Shown: positions 16,645-28,911, counted from the first letter of the stretch. The stretch is 40,620 nucleotides of DNA from Erythrobacter sp. (GCA_013822695.1 PNKW01000023.1:1-40620); one strand, 5' to 3'. Made by a program: numbers and translations. The notes: generated from the sequence alone by a model not told the origin.

Positions 16645-18659
16645 TGCCTAAAGTCACCGTAGACGGTCAGGAAATCGAAGTCCCGGCGGGCGCGACTGTG
16701 TTGCAGGCGTGCGAGCTCGCGGGCAAGGAAATCCCGCGGTTCTGCTATCACGAGCGCCTCTCCATCGCGGGCAATTGCCGCATGTGTCTGGTCGAAGTGA
16801 AGCCCGGGCCGCCCAAGCCGCAGGCCTCCTGCGCGCTGCCGGCTGCCGAGGGTCAGGAAATCCGCACCGACAGCCCGATGGTCAAGAAGGCTCGCGAGGG
16901 GGTGATGGAGTTCCTGCTCATCAACCACCCACTCGATTGCCCGATTTGCGACCAGGGCGGCGAGTGCGACCTTCAGGACCAGGCGGTCGCCTATGGCCGC
17001 GGCGGCTCGCGCTACCACGAGAACAAGCGCGCGGTGACCGAAAAGTACATGGGCCCGCTGATCAAGACGATCATGACCCGCTGCATCCACTGCACCCGCT
17101 GCGTGCGCTTCTCGGAAGAGATCGCGGGCGTGGACGAGATCGGCGCGCTGTATCGCGGCGAGGATATGCAGATCACGACCTATCTCGAGCAGGCGGCGGC
17201 GCATGAACTCAGCGCCAACGTCATCGACCTGTGCCCGGTCGGCGCGCTGACCTCGCGGCCCTATGCCTTCGAGGCGCGGCCGTGGGAGCTTAAGAAGACG
17301 CTCTCGATCGACATGTCGGACGCGGTCGGCGCCAACATCACGCTCCATTCCAAGGGCCGCGAAGTCATGCGCGCGCTGCCGCGCATCAATGACGACGTCA
17401 ACGAGGAGTGGCTGAGCGACAAGGGTCGCTATCAGGTCGATGGCCTCACCAAGCGCCGCTTGGACCGGGTATGGGTGCGCCGCGATGGCCGCTTGCAGCC
17501 CGCCGAGTGGACCGAAGCCTTCGGCATGATCGCGGGCGCGCTTGATGGCGACAAGGCCAGCATCGCGGCAATCGCGGGCGATCTGCTCGATGCCGAGACG
17601 ATGTTTGCCGCCAAGGCGCTGGTGAACGCCTGCGGATCGCAACTCACCGAAGCGCGCCAGACCGGCATGACCTATGACGTGTCGAGCCTTGCGGCGGTCA
17701 ACTTCAACAGCACGTTCGCCGGGATCGAAACTGCCGATGCTATCCTGATCGTGGGCAGCAATGTCCGCTGGGAAGCCGCGCTGCTCAACGTCCGTCTGCG
17801 CAAGGCGGTGAAGGCAGGGGCCAAGGTCTACATCATCGGCGCCGAATGGGATCCGACCTATCCGGCGACCTTCCTCGGCAGCGACCTGAAAATCCTCAAC
17901 CGCGTGCCCAAGGAGTTGGGTGACGTCATGAAGTCGGCGAAGCGTCCGGCGGTGATCCTCGGCGCGGCGGCGCTGGCGAAGGATGCGCTTCCGGCGGCGC
18001 TCAAGTTGGCGGGCAAGTTCGATCTGGTTCGCGAGGGCTGGAACGGGTTCAACGTGCTGCACATCTCGGCGGCGCGCATGGCCTCGCTGATGCTCGGCTT
18101 CACGCTTCCGGGCGGGATGGGCGATATCGCGGCGGCCGCGCCCAAGGTGCTGCTCAGCCTCGGCGCGGACGAGATGGACTATGCGCCCTACGCAGGCAGC
18201 CTCAAGGTCTATATCGGCCACCACGGCGACAAGGGCGCGCATCACGCCGACATCATCCTGCCGGGTGCATCCTATGCCGAGAAGGACGGGACTTACGTCA
18301 ACACCGAGGGCCGGGTGCAGTTCGCCGAGAAGGCGGTCTTCGCCCCCGGCGACGCGCGCGAGGACTGGACGATCCTGCGCGCTCTGGCGGATGCGCTGGG
18401 TGTGACGGTGGGCTTCGACAGCTTCTCGGAGCTTCAGGCGAAGATGATCGCCGCTGTCCCCGCCTTCGGGGAAGAGGGCCTCGCCAATTACGGCGCGCTG
18501 CCCAAGGCGGACAGCTCCGCCAAGTTCGAGGGCGAGCTTGCGGGCTACCCGATCAAGGACTTCTACCTCACCAACCCCATCGCCCGCGCGAGCGAGGTGA
18601 TGCAGCGCTGCTCGGACGAGCTGCTGCACGGGGCAGATGTGAAGGAGGCTGCGGAATGA
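16644..18659 (+). CDS. nuoG: NADH-quinone oxidoreductase subunit G
   Basis: NuoG (75-kDa type) relays electrons through three clusters. Ligands: N1b Cys34, 45, 48, 63; N5 His95, Cys99, 102, 108; N4 Cys147, 150, 153, 197. After these comes a molybdopterin-oxidoreductase-like domain without cofactor residues. The CxxCxxxC ligands of cluster N7, present in E. coli, are missing; the corresponding region reads FEARPWELKKT, the mitochondrial/alphaproteobacterial form. Length is 671. ATG at 16644 overlaps the previous stop; the earlier in-frame ATG at 16578 lies inside the upstream gene and would add a non-conserved leader. Confidence 0.97.
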   Translation: MPKVTVDGQEIEVPAGATVLQACELAGKEIPRFCYHERLSIAGNCRMCLVEVKPGPPKPQASCALPAAEGQEIRTDSPMVKKAREGVMEFLLINHPLDCPICDQGGECDLQDQAVAYGRGGSRYHENKRAVTEKYMGPLIKTIMTRCIHCTRCVRFSEEIAGVDEIGALYRGEDMQITTYLEQAAAHELSANVIDLCPVGALTSRPYAFEARPWELKKTLSIDMSDAVGANITLHSKGREVMRALPRINDDVNEEWLSDKGRYQVDGLTKRRLDRVWVRRDGRLQPAEWTEAFGMIAGALDGDKASIAAIAGDLLDAETMFAAKALVNACGSQLTEARQTGMTYDVSSLAAVNFNSTFAGIETADAILIVGSNVRWEAALLNVRLRKAVKAGAKVYIIGAEWDPTYPATFLGSDLKILNRVPKELGDVMKSAKRPAVILGAAALAKDALPAALKLAGKFDLVREGWNGFNVLHISAARMASLMLGFTLPGGMGDIAAAAPKVLLSLGADEMDYAPYAGSLKVYIGHHGDKGAHHADIILPGASYAEKDGTYVNTEGRVQFAEKAVFAPGDAREDWTILRALADALGVTVGFDSFSELQAKMIAAVPAFGEEGLANYGALPKADSSAKFEGELAGYPIKDFYLTNPIARASEVMQRCSDELLHGADVKEAAE

Positions 18660-18672
18660 GCGGCTGCTACAT

Positions 18673-18807
18673 CCTCCCCCTTCAGGGGAGGGGGACCATC
18701 CGCAGGATGGTGGAGGGGCAGGCTCGGCTGCTCCGTAGATCGAATGTTATGAACTGGGCGGGGTGCCCCTCCACCACTTCGTGGTCCCCCTCCCCGTGCC
18801 GGGGAGG
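18673..18807. repeat. Long inverted repeat between nuoG and nuoH
   Basis: The arms at 18673-18720 and 18764-18807 are imperfect inverted copies (for example GGTGGAGGGGCA against TGCCCCTCCACC), with a 43-base centre. Each arm also folds alone into two hairpins: left CCTCCCC/GGGGAGG and ACCATCC-GCA-GGATGGT, right ACCAC-TTC-GTGGT and CCTCCCCG-TGC-CGGGGAGG. This is the layout of a head-to-head REP pair or a small MITE-like element. I recall similar CCACC...GGTGG units as frequent in sphingomonad genomes. There is no ORF inside. Confidence 0.85.
18789..18807 (+). promoter_or_regulatory. Hairpin covering the nuoH Shine-Dalgarno sequence
   Basis: The last hairpin of the inverted repeat has an 8-bp stem (18789-18796 with 18800-18807, loop TGC). 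Its 3' strand contains GGGGAGG at 18801-18807, the only good SD for the nuoH GTG at 18815 (spacing 7). Pairing of the two repeat arms would hide the same bases. Translation of nuoH should therefore depend on unfolding, or on ribosomes arriving from nuoG. Confidence 0.5.
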
Positions 18808-18814
18808 ATTGTAA

Positions 18815-19861
18815 GTGACCGCCTTCTTCCAATCCCTCGGCCTGCCTTACGAATGGGCCTGGACCGTCGCGACGCTGGCGGGGATCCTGATCGTCTCGCT
18901 GCTCGTCATGTTCAGCGTCGCCATGGTGATCTATGTCGACCGCAAGGTGCTGGGCGCGATCATGATGCGGCGCGGGCCCAATGTGGTCGGGCCGTTCGGC
19001 TTGCTGCAGAGCTTCGCGGATGGCCTCAAGGTCTTCCTGCAGGAAACCATCATCCCGAGCGCCGCGAACAAGGGCATCTTCCTGATCGCGCCGATTATCA
19101 CCTTCACCGTCGCGCTGGCGGCCTGGGCGGTGATCCCGTTTGATGCGGGCGTGGTGCTGTCGGACATCAATGTCGGCCTGCTGTATATCCTCGCGATCTC
19201 CTCGATGGGGGTTTACGGCGTGGTGATGAGCGGGTGGGCGTCGAACTCCAAATATCCGTTCTTCTCGGCGATGCGCGCCTCGGCGCAGATGATCTCCTAC
19301 GAGGTTTCGATCGGCTTCGTGCTGGTCTGCGTGGTGCTGTTCGCGGGCACCTTCAACCTCTCCGGCATCGTGAACGCGCAGCAGGGCTTCGGGCTGGGCA
19401 TCATCAACGCCTATGTCGTGCACCCGCTGCTGTTCCCGATGTGGGTGGTGTTCTTCATCTCGGCCCTGGCCGAAACCGCGCGCGCGCCCTTCGACCTCAC
19501 CGAGGCCGAGAGCGAGCTCGTCGCGGGCTACCAGACCGAATATTCCTCGATGAGCTTCGCGCTGTTCTGGCTCGGCGAGTATGCCAACATCCTGCTGATG
19601 TGCTCGCTGAACACGCTGCTGTTCTGGGGCGGGTGGCTGCCGCCGCTCGACATTCCCGTGCTCTACATGGTGCCGGGGATCATCTGGTTTCTGCTGAAGA
19701 CCTTCGTGTTCTTCTTCATGTTCAGCTGGATCTGGGCGACCGTGCCCCGCTACCGCTACGATCAGCTGATGCGGCTTGGTTGGAAGGTGTTCCTGCCGAT
19801 GAGCCTGCTGTTTGTGGCGGTGACCAGCGGGTGGCTGATGGCGACGGGGCATTTCGGATGA
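18815..19861 (+). CDS. nuoH: NADH-quinone oxidoreductase subunit H
   Basis: NuoH (ND1 type) is the membrane subunit that completes the quinone chamber and starts the proton-transfer path. The 348-residue product has eight or nine membrane helices. Signatures are [21 protein letters not shown] near the N-terminus, the loop [20 protein letters not shown] with its conserved acids, and EYANILLMC. The start GTG follows the repeat element. It is the only large nuo gene not coupled by overlap to its upstream neighbour. The stop overlaps the ATG of an inserted ORF. Confidence 0.96.
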   Translation: MTAFFQSLGLPYEWAWTVATLAGILIVSLLVMFSVAMVIYVDRKVLGAIMMRRGPNVVGPFGLLQSFADGLKVFLQETIIPSAANKGIFLIAPIITFTVALAAWAVIPFDAGVVLSDINVGLLYILAISSMGVYGVVMSGWASNSKYPFFSAMRASAQMISYEVSIGFVLVCVVLFAGTFNLSGIVNAQQGFGLGIINAYVVHPLLFPMWVVFFISALAETARAPFDLTEAESELVAGYQTEYSSMSFALFWLGEYANILLMCSLNTLLFWGGWLPPLDIPVLYMVPGIIWFLLKTFVFFFMFSWIWATVPRYRYDQLMRLGWKVFLPMSLLFVAVTSGWLMATGHFG

Positions 19862-20703
19862 TGCGCCTAGCGTCACGAATTGCTTTGGGCGCAGTACTTG
19901 CTGCCATGCCTGTTGCAGCGAGTGCGGCTGAGACACTGCCTCAGATCTCGTGCAATTTCGCACTTTCTGACGGTGAAGCTACGGTTCTTCAGTTCGACTC
20001 TGGGTCCAGCGCCCGCGTGATGCGTTTCGACAGCGTGCGTGGTAGGATGGATGTCAGCAATCTGCGGCTGTCGATCCGCGATACGCTTCCGAGCGATGCT
20101 CTCGCCTACGGCATCAGCGACGGGAGCGACGATTTGGTTCTTGTCTTGGAACCACTCCCGAAGTTCGAACAGACATGGCGAGCCTTGCTTTGGGGTGACA
20201 TAACCGGAGACGGAGCCAATCTTCCCGTCGGCGCAGGCATGTGCAAAGTCGTAAACGCAGATTCCGAGTTAGCGCCTCTAGCTGGTCCGGAAGAGACACC
20301 TCTCGAATTGATCGACCTGCTCGCGCGCCGCCCAGCGGAAAGTGGGCGCTGCCATGCGGTAAACGGCAAGGGCGAAAGGTTCACCTTCCTTGCTAGGCCA
20401 AACGGCAATTTTGTCGATCTCGAGCCGGATGGCGCGGGTCCTCTTTCGGGCACGATCCAGATGGCTCGGGTGCAGAATTCCCCTGCGCAAGGGCCCGCTT
20501 TGGAGTTCACCCGGCGGAACATGCCTCCGCAGCTGGTCGAAAACTGGATCAGCTCGAAGGACGGCAATACTCGGGGCGAGTTCGAGATTTTCGGCCGCGA
20601 CATCTCGAGCGAATGGATCGCCGTAGTCGCCTTATGGGCTATCGACGGAAAAGAAGAAGCAGATATGGTTTATGCCGCGCATTGTGGGGGAGTTGTTGAA
20701 TGA
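19858..20703 (+). CDS. Exported four-cysteine protein inserted between nuoH and nuoI
   Basis: A 281-residue protein that I do not recognise, with a signal peptide (about residues 1-23, cleavage near ASAAE). The mature chain has four cysteines (32, 129, 165, 276), an even count compatible with two disulphides; the first and last lie near the two ends. The body looks beta-rich, without membrane segments. Codon use is less GC-biased than in nuoH or nuoI. Two starts are possible, ATG 19858 (overlapping the nuoH stop, ATGA) and ATG 19861. The stop overlaps the nuoI ATG, so it is coupled on both sides. Function unknown. Confidence 0.75.
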   Translation: MMRLASRIALGAVLAAMPVAASAAETLPQISCNFALSDGEATVLQFDSGSSARVMRFDSVRGRMDVSNLRLSIRDTLPSDALAYGISDGSDDLVLVLEPLPKFEQTWRALLWGDITGDGANLPVGAGMCKVVNADSELAPLAGPEETPLELIDLLARRPAESGRCHAVNGKGERFTFLARPNGNFVDLEPDGAGPLSGTIQMARVQNSPAQGPALEFTRRNMPPQLVENWISSKDGNTRGEFEIFGRDISSEWIAVVALWAIDGKEEADMVYAAHCGGVVE

Positions 20704-21185
20704 CCCTCTCCCACCTCATCAAGTCGTTCACCCTCTGGGAATTCCTCAAGGCGCATGCCTTGACGCTGAAGTATTTCTTCAAGCCCAAGGTGACGATCAA
20801 CTACCCCTTCGAGAAGGCCCCGCTCTCGCCCCGCTTCCGGGGTGAACACGCATTGCGGCGCTATCCGAACGGCGAGGAACGCTGCATCGCGTGCAAGCTG
20901 TGCGAGGCCGTGTGCCCCGCGCAGGCGATCACCATCGAGAGCGAACCGCGCGAGGACGGCAGCCGCCGCACCACCCGCTACGACATCGACATGACTAAGT
21001 GCATCTATTGCGGCTTCTGTCAGGAAGCCTGCCCGGTCGATGCCATCGTCGAAGGGCCGAATTTCGAATACGCCACCGAAACCCGCGAGGAGCTCCTTTA
21101 CGACAAGGCCAAGCTGCTCGCGAATGGTGACAAATGGGAAAGGGCCATCGCGGCCAACCTTGAAGCCGACGCCCCCTACCGCTAG
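20700..21185 (+). CDS. nuoI: NADH-quinone oxidoreductase subunit I
   Basis: NuoI (TYKY type) carries [4Fe-4S] clusters N6a and N6b, which pass electrons on to N2. Both ferredoxin motifs are intact: Cys62, 65, 68, 72 and Cys101, 104, 107, 111. The 161-residue length and the amphipathic N-terminus ([19 protein letters not shown]) fit the family. ATG at 20700 overlaps the stop of the inserted ORF. A 136-base gap follows before nuoJ. Confidence 0.97.
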   Translation: MTLSHLIKSFTLWEFLKAHALTLKYFFKPKVTINYPFEKAPLSPRFRGEHALRRYPNGEERCIACKLCEAVCPAQAITIESEPREDGSRRTTRYDIDMTKCIYCGFCQEACPVDAIVEGPNFEYATETREELLYDKAKLLANGDKWERAIAANLEADAPYR

Positions 21186-21279
21186 GGCGCGCGGCGACGA
21201 GGACATGGGGTAAATGGGGTCACGGTGTCCTGCCGGGGCCCAGGACTTGGACTAAGGGATCAAATGCCGCTTTCTCTCG

Positions 21280-21298
21280 CCCTGGCCTCACGCCAGGG
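21280..21298. repeat. Hairpin in the nuoI-nuoJ gap
   Basis: CCCTGGC-CTCAC-GCCAGGG forms a perfect 7-bp stem 24 bases before nuoJ. Upstream in the same gap, GTCCTG and CAGGAC around 21226-21245 form a second short inverted repeat. There is no T-run, so this is not a classic terminator. The gap (21186-21321) holds no ORF I can support. Confidence 0.45.
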
Positions 21299-21321
21299 GG
21301 ACGGATCGGCGGAGACGCATC

Positions 21322-21948
21322 ATGCTGATACAGGCCATCGCCTTCTATTTCTTCGCGACCATCGTCGTCGCCAGCGCTGTCATGGTGGTGATGGCGAGGA
21401 ACCCCGTGCACTCGGTGCTGTGGCTGATCCTCGCCTTCTTCAACGCGGCCGGCCTGATGGTGCTGCTCGGCGCCGAGTTCATCGCGATGCTGCTGGTGAT
21501 CGTCTATGTCGGCGCGGTCGCGGTGCTGTTCCTGTTCGTGGTGATGATGCTCGACATCGATTTTGCCGCGATGCGCGCAGGCTTCAGCCGCAATGCGCCG
21601 CTGGGCCTGCTGATCGCGGCGGTGCTGCTGGCCGAGCTGCTGCTGGGCGTGGGGGCCTATAATGCGGGCGGCCTGACCCTCGGCACGCCTGACGGCACCG
21701 CGACGCAGGCCGCTGACGTCTCCAATATCGAGGCCCTCGGCGCGCTGCTCTATGGCCGCTACATCATCCTCTTCGAGATCGCAGGGATCATCCTGCTGGT
21801 CGCGATGATCGGCGCGATCGTGCTGACCTTCCAGCCGCCCAAGCCCGGCGCCCGCGCGCGGCAGGATGTGGGCAAGCAGATTCGCCGCCGGCCTGAGGAT
21901 GCAACCGTCATGAAAAACCCGGAGATCGGGCAGGGGATCGAGCTGTGA
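21322..21948 (+). CDS. nuoJ: NADH-quinone oxidoreductase subunit J
   Basis: NuoJ (ND6 type) is a membrane subunit with five helices; the third contains the pi-bulge region involved in coupling. Seen here as [26 protein letters not shown]. The 208-residue product has a basic cytoplasmic tail ([18 protein letters not shown]) after the last helix, as in other alphaproteobacteria. ATG at 21322 has a GGAG 7 bases upstream. The stop overlaps the nuoK GTG by 4 bases. Confidence 0.96.
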   Translation: MLIQAIAFYFFATIVVASAVMVVMARNPVHSVLWLILAFFNAAGLMVLLGAEFIAMLLVIVYVGAVAVLFLFVVMMLDIDFAAMRAGFSRNAPLGLLIAAVLLAELLLGVGAYNAGGLTLGTPDGTATQAADVSNIEALGALLYGRYIILFEIAGIILLVAMIGAIVLTFQPPKPGARARQDVGKQIRRRPEDATVMKNPEIGQGIEL

Positions 21949-22250
21949 TCGGGATCGAACATTACCTCACCGTGGGCGCGATCCTGTTCGTGCTCGGCGT
22001 GCTGGGCATCTTCCTCAACCGCAAGAACGTGATCGTCATCCTGATGGCGGTCGAGCTGATCCTGCTGGCGGTGAACCTCAACCTCGTCGCCTTCAGCGCC
22101 TTCCTTCAGGACCTCACCGGACAGGTCTTCGCCATGCTGGTGCTGACGGTCGCTGCGGCCGAGGCGGCGATCGGTCTGGCGATCCTCGTGATCTACTTCC
22201 GCACGCGCGGTTCGATCGCGGTCGACGATATCAACCGGATGAAGGGGTAA
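21945..22250 (+). CDS. nuoK: NADH-quinone oxidoreductase subunit K
   Basis: NuoK (ND4L type), 101 residues, three membrane helices. The two conserved buried glutamates of the proton path are present, in [13 protein letters not shown] and [11 protein letters not shown]. Start is GTG at 21945, overlapping the nuoJ stop. It is followed 6 bases later by nuoL. Confidence 0.97.
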   Translation: MIGIEHYLTVGAILFVLGVLGIFLNRKNVIVILMAVELILLAVNLNLVAFSAFLQDLTGQVFAMLVLTVAAAEAAIGLAILVIYFRTRGSIAVDDINRMKG

Positions 22251-22256
22251 GCGCGC

Positions 22257-24269
22257 GTGGCCACGCAAATCCTCATCATCGTTTTCGCGCCGCTGATTGC
22301 TGCCCTGATCGCAGGGCTGGGCAACCGCATGATCGGCAATGTCGCGGCCAAGGGCGTGACCACCGCCGGGCTGTTCCTCGCAGCGGGCCTCAGCTGGCCG
22401 ATCTTCCTCGGCTTCCTCTCCGGCACCGCCACGGCGGAAGTCGTGCCGGTGTTGAAGTGGGTGCAGAGCGGCTCGCTGACCTTCGACTGGGCGCTCAGGG
22501 TCGACACCTTGACCGCGATCATGCTGGTGGTGATCAACTCGGTCTCGGCGCTCGTGCACCTCTATTCCTGGGGGTACATGGAGGAAGACCCGGATCAGCC
22601 GCGCTTCTTCGCCTACCTCTCGCTGTTCACCTTCGCGATGCTGATGCTGGTGACGGCGGACAACCTCGTCCAGATGTTCTTCGGTTGGGAAGGGGTGGGG
22701 CTGGCGTCCTATCTGCTGATCGGTTTCTGGTTCAAGAAGCCCAGCGCGGGTGCCGCCGCAATCAAGGCCTTCGTGGTCAACCGCGTGGGTGACCTCGGCT
22801 TCATGCTCGGCATCTTTGGCACTTTTCTGGTGTTCCAGACGACTTCGATCCCCGAGATTCTCGCGGCGGCCCCGGCGATGAGCGGGTCGACCATCACCTT
22901 CGTCGGCATGCGCCTCTACACGATGGATATCCTGTGTATCCTCCTGTTCATCGGCGCGATGGGCAAGAGCGCGCAGCTGGGCCTGCACACCTGGCTACCC
23001 GACGCGATGGAGGGGCCGACGCCCGTCTCGGCACTGATCCACGCGGCGACCATGGTGACCGCAGGCGTGTTCATGCTCTGCCGCCTCTCGCCGATGTTCG
23101 AGACCGCGCCGACCGCGCTCACCATCGTGACCATCGTGGGCGCGGCGACCTGCTTCTTCGCTGCCACGATCGGCACGACGCAGTGGGACATCAAGCGGGT
23201 GATCGCCTATTCGACCTGCTCGCAATTGGGCTACATGTTCTTCGCCGCGGGCGTCGGCGCTTACGGGGCGGCGATGTTCCACCTCTTCACCCACGCCTTC
23301 TTCAAGGCGCTGCTGTTCTTGGGCGCAGGCAGCGTGATCCACGCGATGCACCACGAGCAGGACATGCGCTATTACGGCGGCCTTCGTAAGCATATCCCGC
23401 TGACGTTCTGGGCTATGATGGCGGGCACGCTGGCGATTACCGGCGTGGGCATCCTTGGCGTTTTCGGTTTTGCCGGTTTCTACTCGAAGGACGCGATCCT
23501 CGAGGCCGCATACGCGCGCCACAACGGGGCAGGGCAGTTCGCCTTCTGGGCGGGTGCGATCACCGCGCTGCTGACCAGCTTCTATTCGTGGCGCCTGATG
23601 TTCCTGACCTTCTGGGGCAAGCCGCGCTGGGAGCAGTCCGAGCATATCCAGCACGCGGTGCATGACGATCACGGTCACGGCCACGAGGATCATCACCACG
23701 CCCCGAGCGACGGCACCGCGGGCTATCACCCGCACGAAAGCCCGGTCTCGATGTTGCTGCCGCTCGGCATTCTCAGCCTTGGCGCGGTATTGGCGGGCTT
23801 CGTGTTCCACCACGAATTCATCGATGGCGCGGCGTTCTGGAACGGGTCGATCTTCTACAACGAGGACCTGATCCACGCGATGCACGGCGTGCCGCTGTGG
23901 GTGAAGCTGAGCGCCACCATCGTGATGGTGCTGGGCTTTGCCGGGGCCTACCTCGCCTACATCGCCAAGCCCGATATCCCGGCCATGTTCGTCGCGAGCT
24001 TCGGGGCCCTGCACAACTTCGTCTACCGCAAGTGGTACTTCGACGAGCTCTATGACGTCCTGTTCGTCAAGCCCGCCTTCGCCTTCGGCCGCGCCTTCTG
24101 GCAATTGGGCGATGTCGGCACGATCGACCGCTTCGGCCCCAACGGCGTCGCTTCGGTGATCCAGCGGTCGTCGCTCGCTGCCAAGTCGATCCAATCGGGC
24201 TACCTCTACACCTATGCGCTGATCATGCTCCTCGGGCTGGTCGCCGCTGTCACCTACGTTCTGCTTTAG
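22257..24269 (+). CDS. nuoL: NADH-quinone oxidoreductase subunit L
   Basis: NuoL (ND5 type) is the distal antiporter-like subunit of the membrane arm, with about 16 helices and the long lateral helix near the C-terminus. Signatures: [38 protein letters not shown] with its buried charged residues, and [10 protein letters not shown] histidine-rich loop lies at about residues 464-497 (23646-23748). Length 670. Start is GTG at 22257 with GAAGGGG (22241-22247) 9 bases upstream. Confidence 0.96.
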   Translation: MATQILIIVFAPLIAALIAGLGNRMIGNVAAKGVTTAGLFLAAGLSWPIFLGFLSGTATAEVVPVLKWVQSGSLTFDWALRVDTLTAIMLVVINSVSALVHLYSWGYMEEDPDQPRFFAYLSLFTFAMLMLVTADNLVQMFFGWEGVGLASYLLIGFWFKKPSAGAAAIKAFVVNRVGDLGFMLGIFGTFLVFQTTSIPEILAAAPAMSGSTITFVGMRLYTMDILCILLFIGAMGKSAQLGLHTWLPDAMEGPTPVSALIHAATMVTAGVFMLCRLSPMFETAPTALTIVTIVGAATCFFAATIGTTQWDIKRVIAYSTCSQLGYMFFAAGVGAYGAAMFHLFTHAFFKALLFLGAGSVIHAMHHEQDMRYYGGLRKHIPLTFWAMMAGTLAITGVGILGVFGFAGFYSKDAILEAAYARHNGAGQFAFWAGAITALLTSFYSWRLMFLTFWGKPRWEQSEHIQHAVHDDHGHGHEDHHHAPSDGTAGYHPHESPVSMLLPLGILSLGAVLAGFVFHHEFIDGAAFWNGSIFYNEDLIHAMHGVPLWVKLSATIVMVLGFAGAYLAYIAKPDIPAMFVASFGALHNFVYRKWYFDELYDVLFVKPAFAFGRAFWQLGDVGTIDRFGPNGVASVIQRSSLAAKSIQSGYLYTYALIMLLGLVAAVTYVLL

Positions 24270-24283
24270 GAGCGCGCTTCGTA

Positions 24284-25890
<1,607 letters not shown>

Positions 25891-25891
<1 letters not shown>

Positions 25892-27369
25892 TGGATTTCG
25901 CCGCTTCTTTCGCGCTCGTCCTGCCCGAACTGGTGCTGACCGGCACGGGGCTCGCCCTGCTGCTGGTCGCCGCATGGGGCGGGGACAAGGCCGCGCGCCA
26001 GATCGCCATCGCTGCCGCGGCTGCGCTGTTCGTTGCGGGGATTCTGATCGTCCCCGGCCTCCACTTCGGCACCGATGGCCCGGCGACGCTGGCCTTTGGC
26101 GGCCTGCTCAAGGTCGACAGCTATGCCCTGTTCGCCAAGGCGCTGATCTACCTGTCCGCTATCGCCGCGCTGATGATCGCGCCGCCCTTTTTCGCGAGTC
26201 CCTCCGCGGGAACCGAGCGCGGGATGCGCGCCGAATATCCGGTGCTGGTGCTGTTCGCGGCCGTGGGCATGAGCCTGATGGTCTCGGCCAACGACTTCAT
26301 GAGCCTTTATCTCGGCCTCGAACTCAACAGCCTCTCCGCCTACGTCCTCGCCGCGATCCTGCGCCGCGATACGCGTTCGGGCGAGGCGGGGCTCAAGTAT
26401 TTCGTCCTCGGCGCGCTTGCCTCGGGGATCCTGCTTTATGGGATGAGCCTGCTCTACGGCTTCACTGGTGGCACCGCCTTCGCGGCGGTGCGCGCGGGGC
26501 TGACCGGCGAGATGGGCACCGGCGCATTGTTCGGTGTGATCTTCGTGCTCTCCGGCCTGGCCTTCAAGATCAGCGCCGTGCCGTTCCACATGTGGACGCC
26601 CGACGTCTATGAAGGCGCGCCCACCCCCGTCACCGCCTTCTTCGCCACCGCTCCCAAGGTCGCCGCCGTGGCCCTCACCGCGCGCGTCGTGTTCGAGGTG
26701 TTCGGGGGTCAGGTCACCGCCTGGCAGCAGATCGTGATGTTCATGGCGCTCGCTTCGATCATCTTCGGCGCGCTGGGCGCGATCGGGCAGGAAAACCTGA
26801 AGCGCCTGCTCGCCTATTCCTCGATCAACAATATCGGTTTCATCCTGCTGGGCCTTGCCGTGGCCAACGCCGACGGTGCCTCGGCGATGTTGGTCTACCT
26901 GTTCATCTATGTTGCCATGAGCATCGGCTGCTTTGTCGCCCTGCTGATGCTGCGCGACGAGGAGGGCAACCTCTACGAGACCTTCACCGACATCCGCGGG
27001 CTTTCGGTCACGCAGCCCGCGATCGCCTGGGCGCTGCTGATCTTCATGTTCAGCCTTGCCGGCATTCCCCCATTGCTCGGGTTTTACGCCAAGTTCGTCG
27101 TGTTTCAGGCGACCATCGAGGCAGGCCTCGTCGCCTTCGGCGCCATCGCCATCGCCGCGAGCGTGATCGGGGCCTTCTACTACATCAAGTTCGTCAAGGT
27201 GATGTTCTTCGACGAGCCCGTGGGCGTCGTCACCGGCAAGAGCGAGGCGAGCCACTGGACGCTGCTGGGCCTGACCGCGCTGATCATCTCGCCGTTGGGC
27301 TATCTGCTGACGCCCTCGCTGGCCGATCTGGCCGACAAGGCCGCCGCCTCGCTGTTCCTCGCGGTTTGA
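25891..27369 (+). CDS. nuoN: NADH-quinone oxidoreductase subunit N
   Basis: NuoN (ND2 type), the antiporter-like subunit closest to the quinone site. The 492-residue protein has about 14 helices with GLELNSLSAYVLAAI (key Glu), KISAVPFHMWTPDVYEGAPTPVTAF and LLAYSSINNIGF. It starts at the TGATG overlap with nuoM. Its stop overlaps the TTG start of birA, so the complex I operon runs without a gap into cofactor genes. Confidence 0.96.
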
Positions 27370-28076
27370 TCACCCTCGTCGAAGAAACCGGCTCGACCAA
27401 TGCCGACCTTGCCGCGTGCTTGCGCTCGGGCGAGGGCTGGGCGGAGGGGGCTTGGCTGGTCGCCCGCCGCCAGACCGCCGGGCGCGGGCGGCAGGGGCGC
27501 GAGTGGTTCGACGGCGCGGGCAATTTCATGGGCTCAAGCGTGGTGGTGCTCGCAGAGGGCGGGCCGCCACCCGCCTCGCTGAGTTTCGTCGCCGCGCTTG
27601 CAGTGCGCGATGCTTGTGCCGCAGCGCTGGGTGACACCGCGGCGCTGGGGCTCAAATGGCCCAATGACGTGCTGCTCGAAGGCGGCAAGCTGTCCGGCAT
27701 CCTGCTCGAGATGGTGCGCGGGCATATCATCGTCGGCATCGGGGTGAACCTCGCTCGCGCGCCGCAGGTTGAGGGCCGCAGGACCGCCGCCCTGGCCGAT
27801 GTCACCACGCCGCCGCTGCTGGAGGAATTCGCCGCCAGCCTCGCCGCCGCTTTCGACAAGCGCCTCGCCGCGTGGCGTACCTATGGCCTTGCCGCGACGC
27901 TCCACGCCTTCATTGGCGCCTCGATCCATGCGCAGGGTTCGCCTGTCACCGTCCACGACACCGACGGCTCGGTGCTCTCGGGCACCTTCGCCGGGTTCGA
28001 GGAATCCGACGGGGCCTTGCGCCTGCGCTTGGCGGATGGCCGCGAACGTGTCATTCGCGCTGGCGATATCTCATGA
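27366..28076 (+). CDS. birA: Biotin--[acetyl-CoA-carboxylase] ligase
   Basis: BirA activates biotin to biotinyl-AMP and attaches it to the carrier protein of acetyl-CoA carboxylase. The 236-residue protein has the adenylate loop GRGRQGREW (39-47), [17 protein letters not shown] (97-113) and a small C-terminal beta-domain. It lacks the N-terminal helix-turn-helix of E. coli BirA, so it should be an enzyme only, not a repressor. Start is TTG at 27366, overlapping the nuoN stop by 4 bases. The position after nuoN and before coaX is common in alphaproteobacteria. Confidence 0.93.
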   Translation: MITLVEETGSTNADLAACLRSGEGWAEGAWLVARRQTAGRGRQGREWFDGAGNFMGSSVVVLAEGGPPPASLSFVAALAVRDACAAALGDTAALGLKWPNDVLLEGGKLSGILLEMVRGHIIVGIGVNLARAPQVEGRRTAALADVTTPPLLEEFAASLAAAFDKRLAAWRTYGLAATLHAFIGASIHAQGSPVTVHDTDGSVLSGTFAGFEESDGALRLRLADGRERVIRAGDIS

Positions 28077-28093
28077 GCCAAGGATTGCCCACG

Positions 28094-28888
28094 ATGCTGC
28101 TCGCCGCCGATGTCGGGAACACCAATGTCGTCTTTGCGTTGTTCGACCTCAACTCGGACGGCACGCACACGACCCGCGCGCGCTGGCGGATTGCGACCGA
28201 CCCGCGCCGCACGGGCGACGAATATGCCGTCTGGCTGCTCCAGCTGATCAAGATCGAGGGGGTCGAGCGTGAGGCCATCACCCGGATCATGGTCGCCTCG
28301 GTGGTGCCGCGCGCGGACCATAACCTCACCGTCTTGTGCGAGAAGTACTTCGGCATCACGCCCCTGTTCGCCGGGCAGGGGACGGCGCGTTGGCGTTTCG
28401 AGATCGATGTCGACCAGCCCAGCTCGCTCGGGGCTGATCGGGCGCTCAATATTCTGGCGGCGCACCACAAATATGGCGGCGACCTGATCATCGTCGATTT
28501 CGGCACCGCGACCAAGTTCGAGGCGGTCGATTACACCGGGGCCTACAAGGGCGGGTCGATCGCGCCGGGGATCAACCTCAGCCTTGATGCGCTGGTCGGC
28601 AAGACCGCCAAGCTCCCGCGCATCGCGATCAAGGCCCCCGCCAGCCGCTCAGTGATCGGCCGCAACACCGAAGACCAGATGCTGATCGGCGTCTTCTGGG
28701 GCTATGTCGCGATGATGGAGGGCATGGTCGCCAAGATGAAATCGGAAATCGGCCGCCCCGCCAAGGTTGTCGCCACCGGCGGGCTCGCCATATTGTTCGA
28801 TGACGCGACCGACATCTTCGACCACGTCGATGCCGATCTCACCCTTGATGGCCTCGCCATCCTCGCTCGCCAGGCCGAAACCGCCTGA
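28094..28888 (+). CDS. coaX: Type III pantothenate kinase
   Basis: CoaX phosphorylates pantothenate, the first step to coenzyme A, and belongs to the ASKHA fold. Motifs: [11 protein letters not shown] (phosphate 1, Asp6), SLGADRALN (111-119, catalytic Asp115) and VDFGTATKF (134-142). An earlier ATG at 28073 overlaps the birA stop, but I chose 28094 because AAGGA precedes it by 9 bases and it begins the family-typical [11 protein letters not shown]. This gives 264 residues, normal for the family. Confidence 0.92.
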   Translation: MLLAADVGNTNVVFALFDLNSDGTHTTRARWRIATDPRRTGDEYAVWLLQLIKIEGVEREAITRIMVASVVPRADHNLTVLCEKYFGITPLFAGQGTARWRFEIDVDQPSSLGADRALNILAAHHKYGGDLIIVDFGTATKFEAVDYTGAYKGGSIAPGINLSLDALVGKTAKLPRIAIKAPASRSVIGRNTEDQMLIGVFWGYVAMMEGMVAKMKSEIGRPAKVVATGGLAILFDDATDIFDHVDADLTLDGLAILARQAETA

Positions 28889-28911
28889 GCCTGCGCAACG
28901 TAAGAGACATT

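Noticed and set aside
16620..18629. A 669-codon open frame on the minus strand opposite nuoG (others opposite 1182-2789, 11622-12932, 24353-25975 and, on the plus strand, 31343-33511)
   Set aside because: They mirror the codon structure of the real genes in GC-rich DNA. Their translations are rich in His, Arg, Asp and Gly without any domain, and the opposite strand encodes well-known families.
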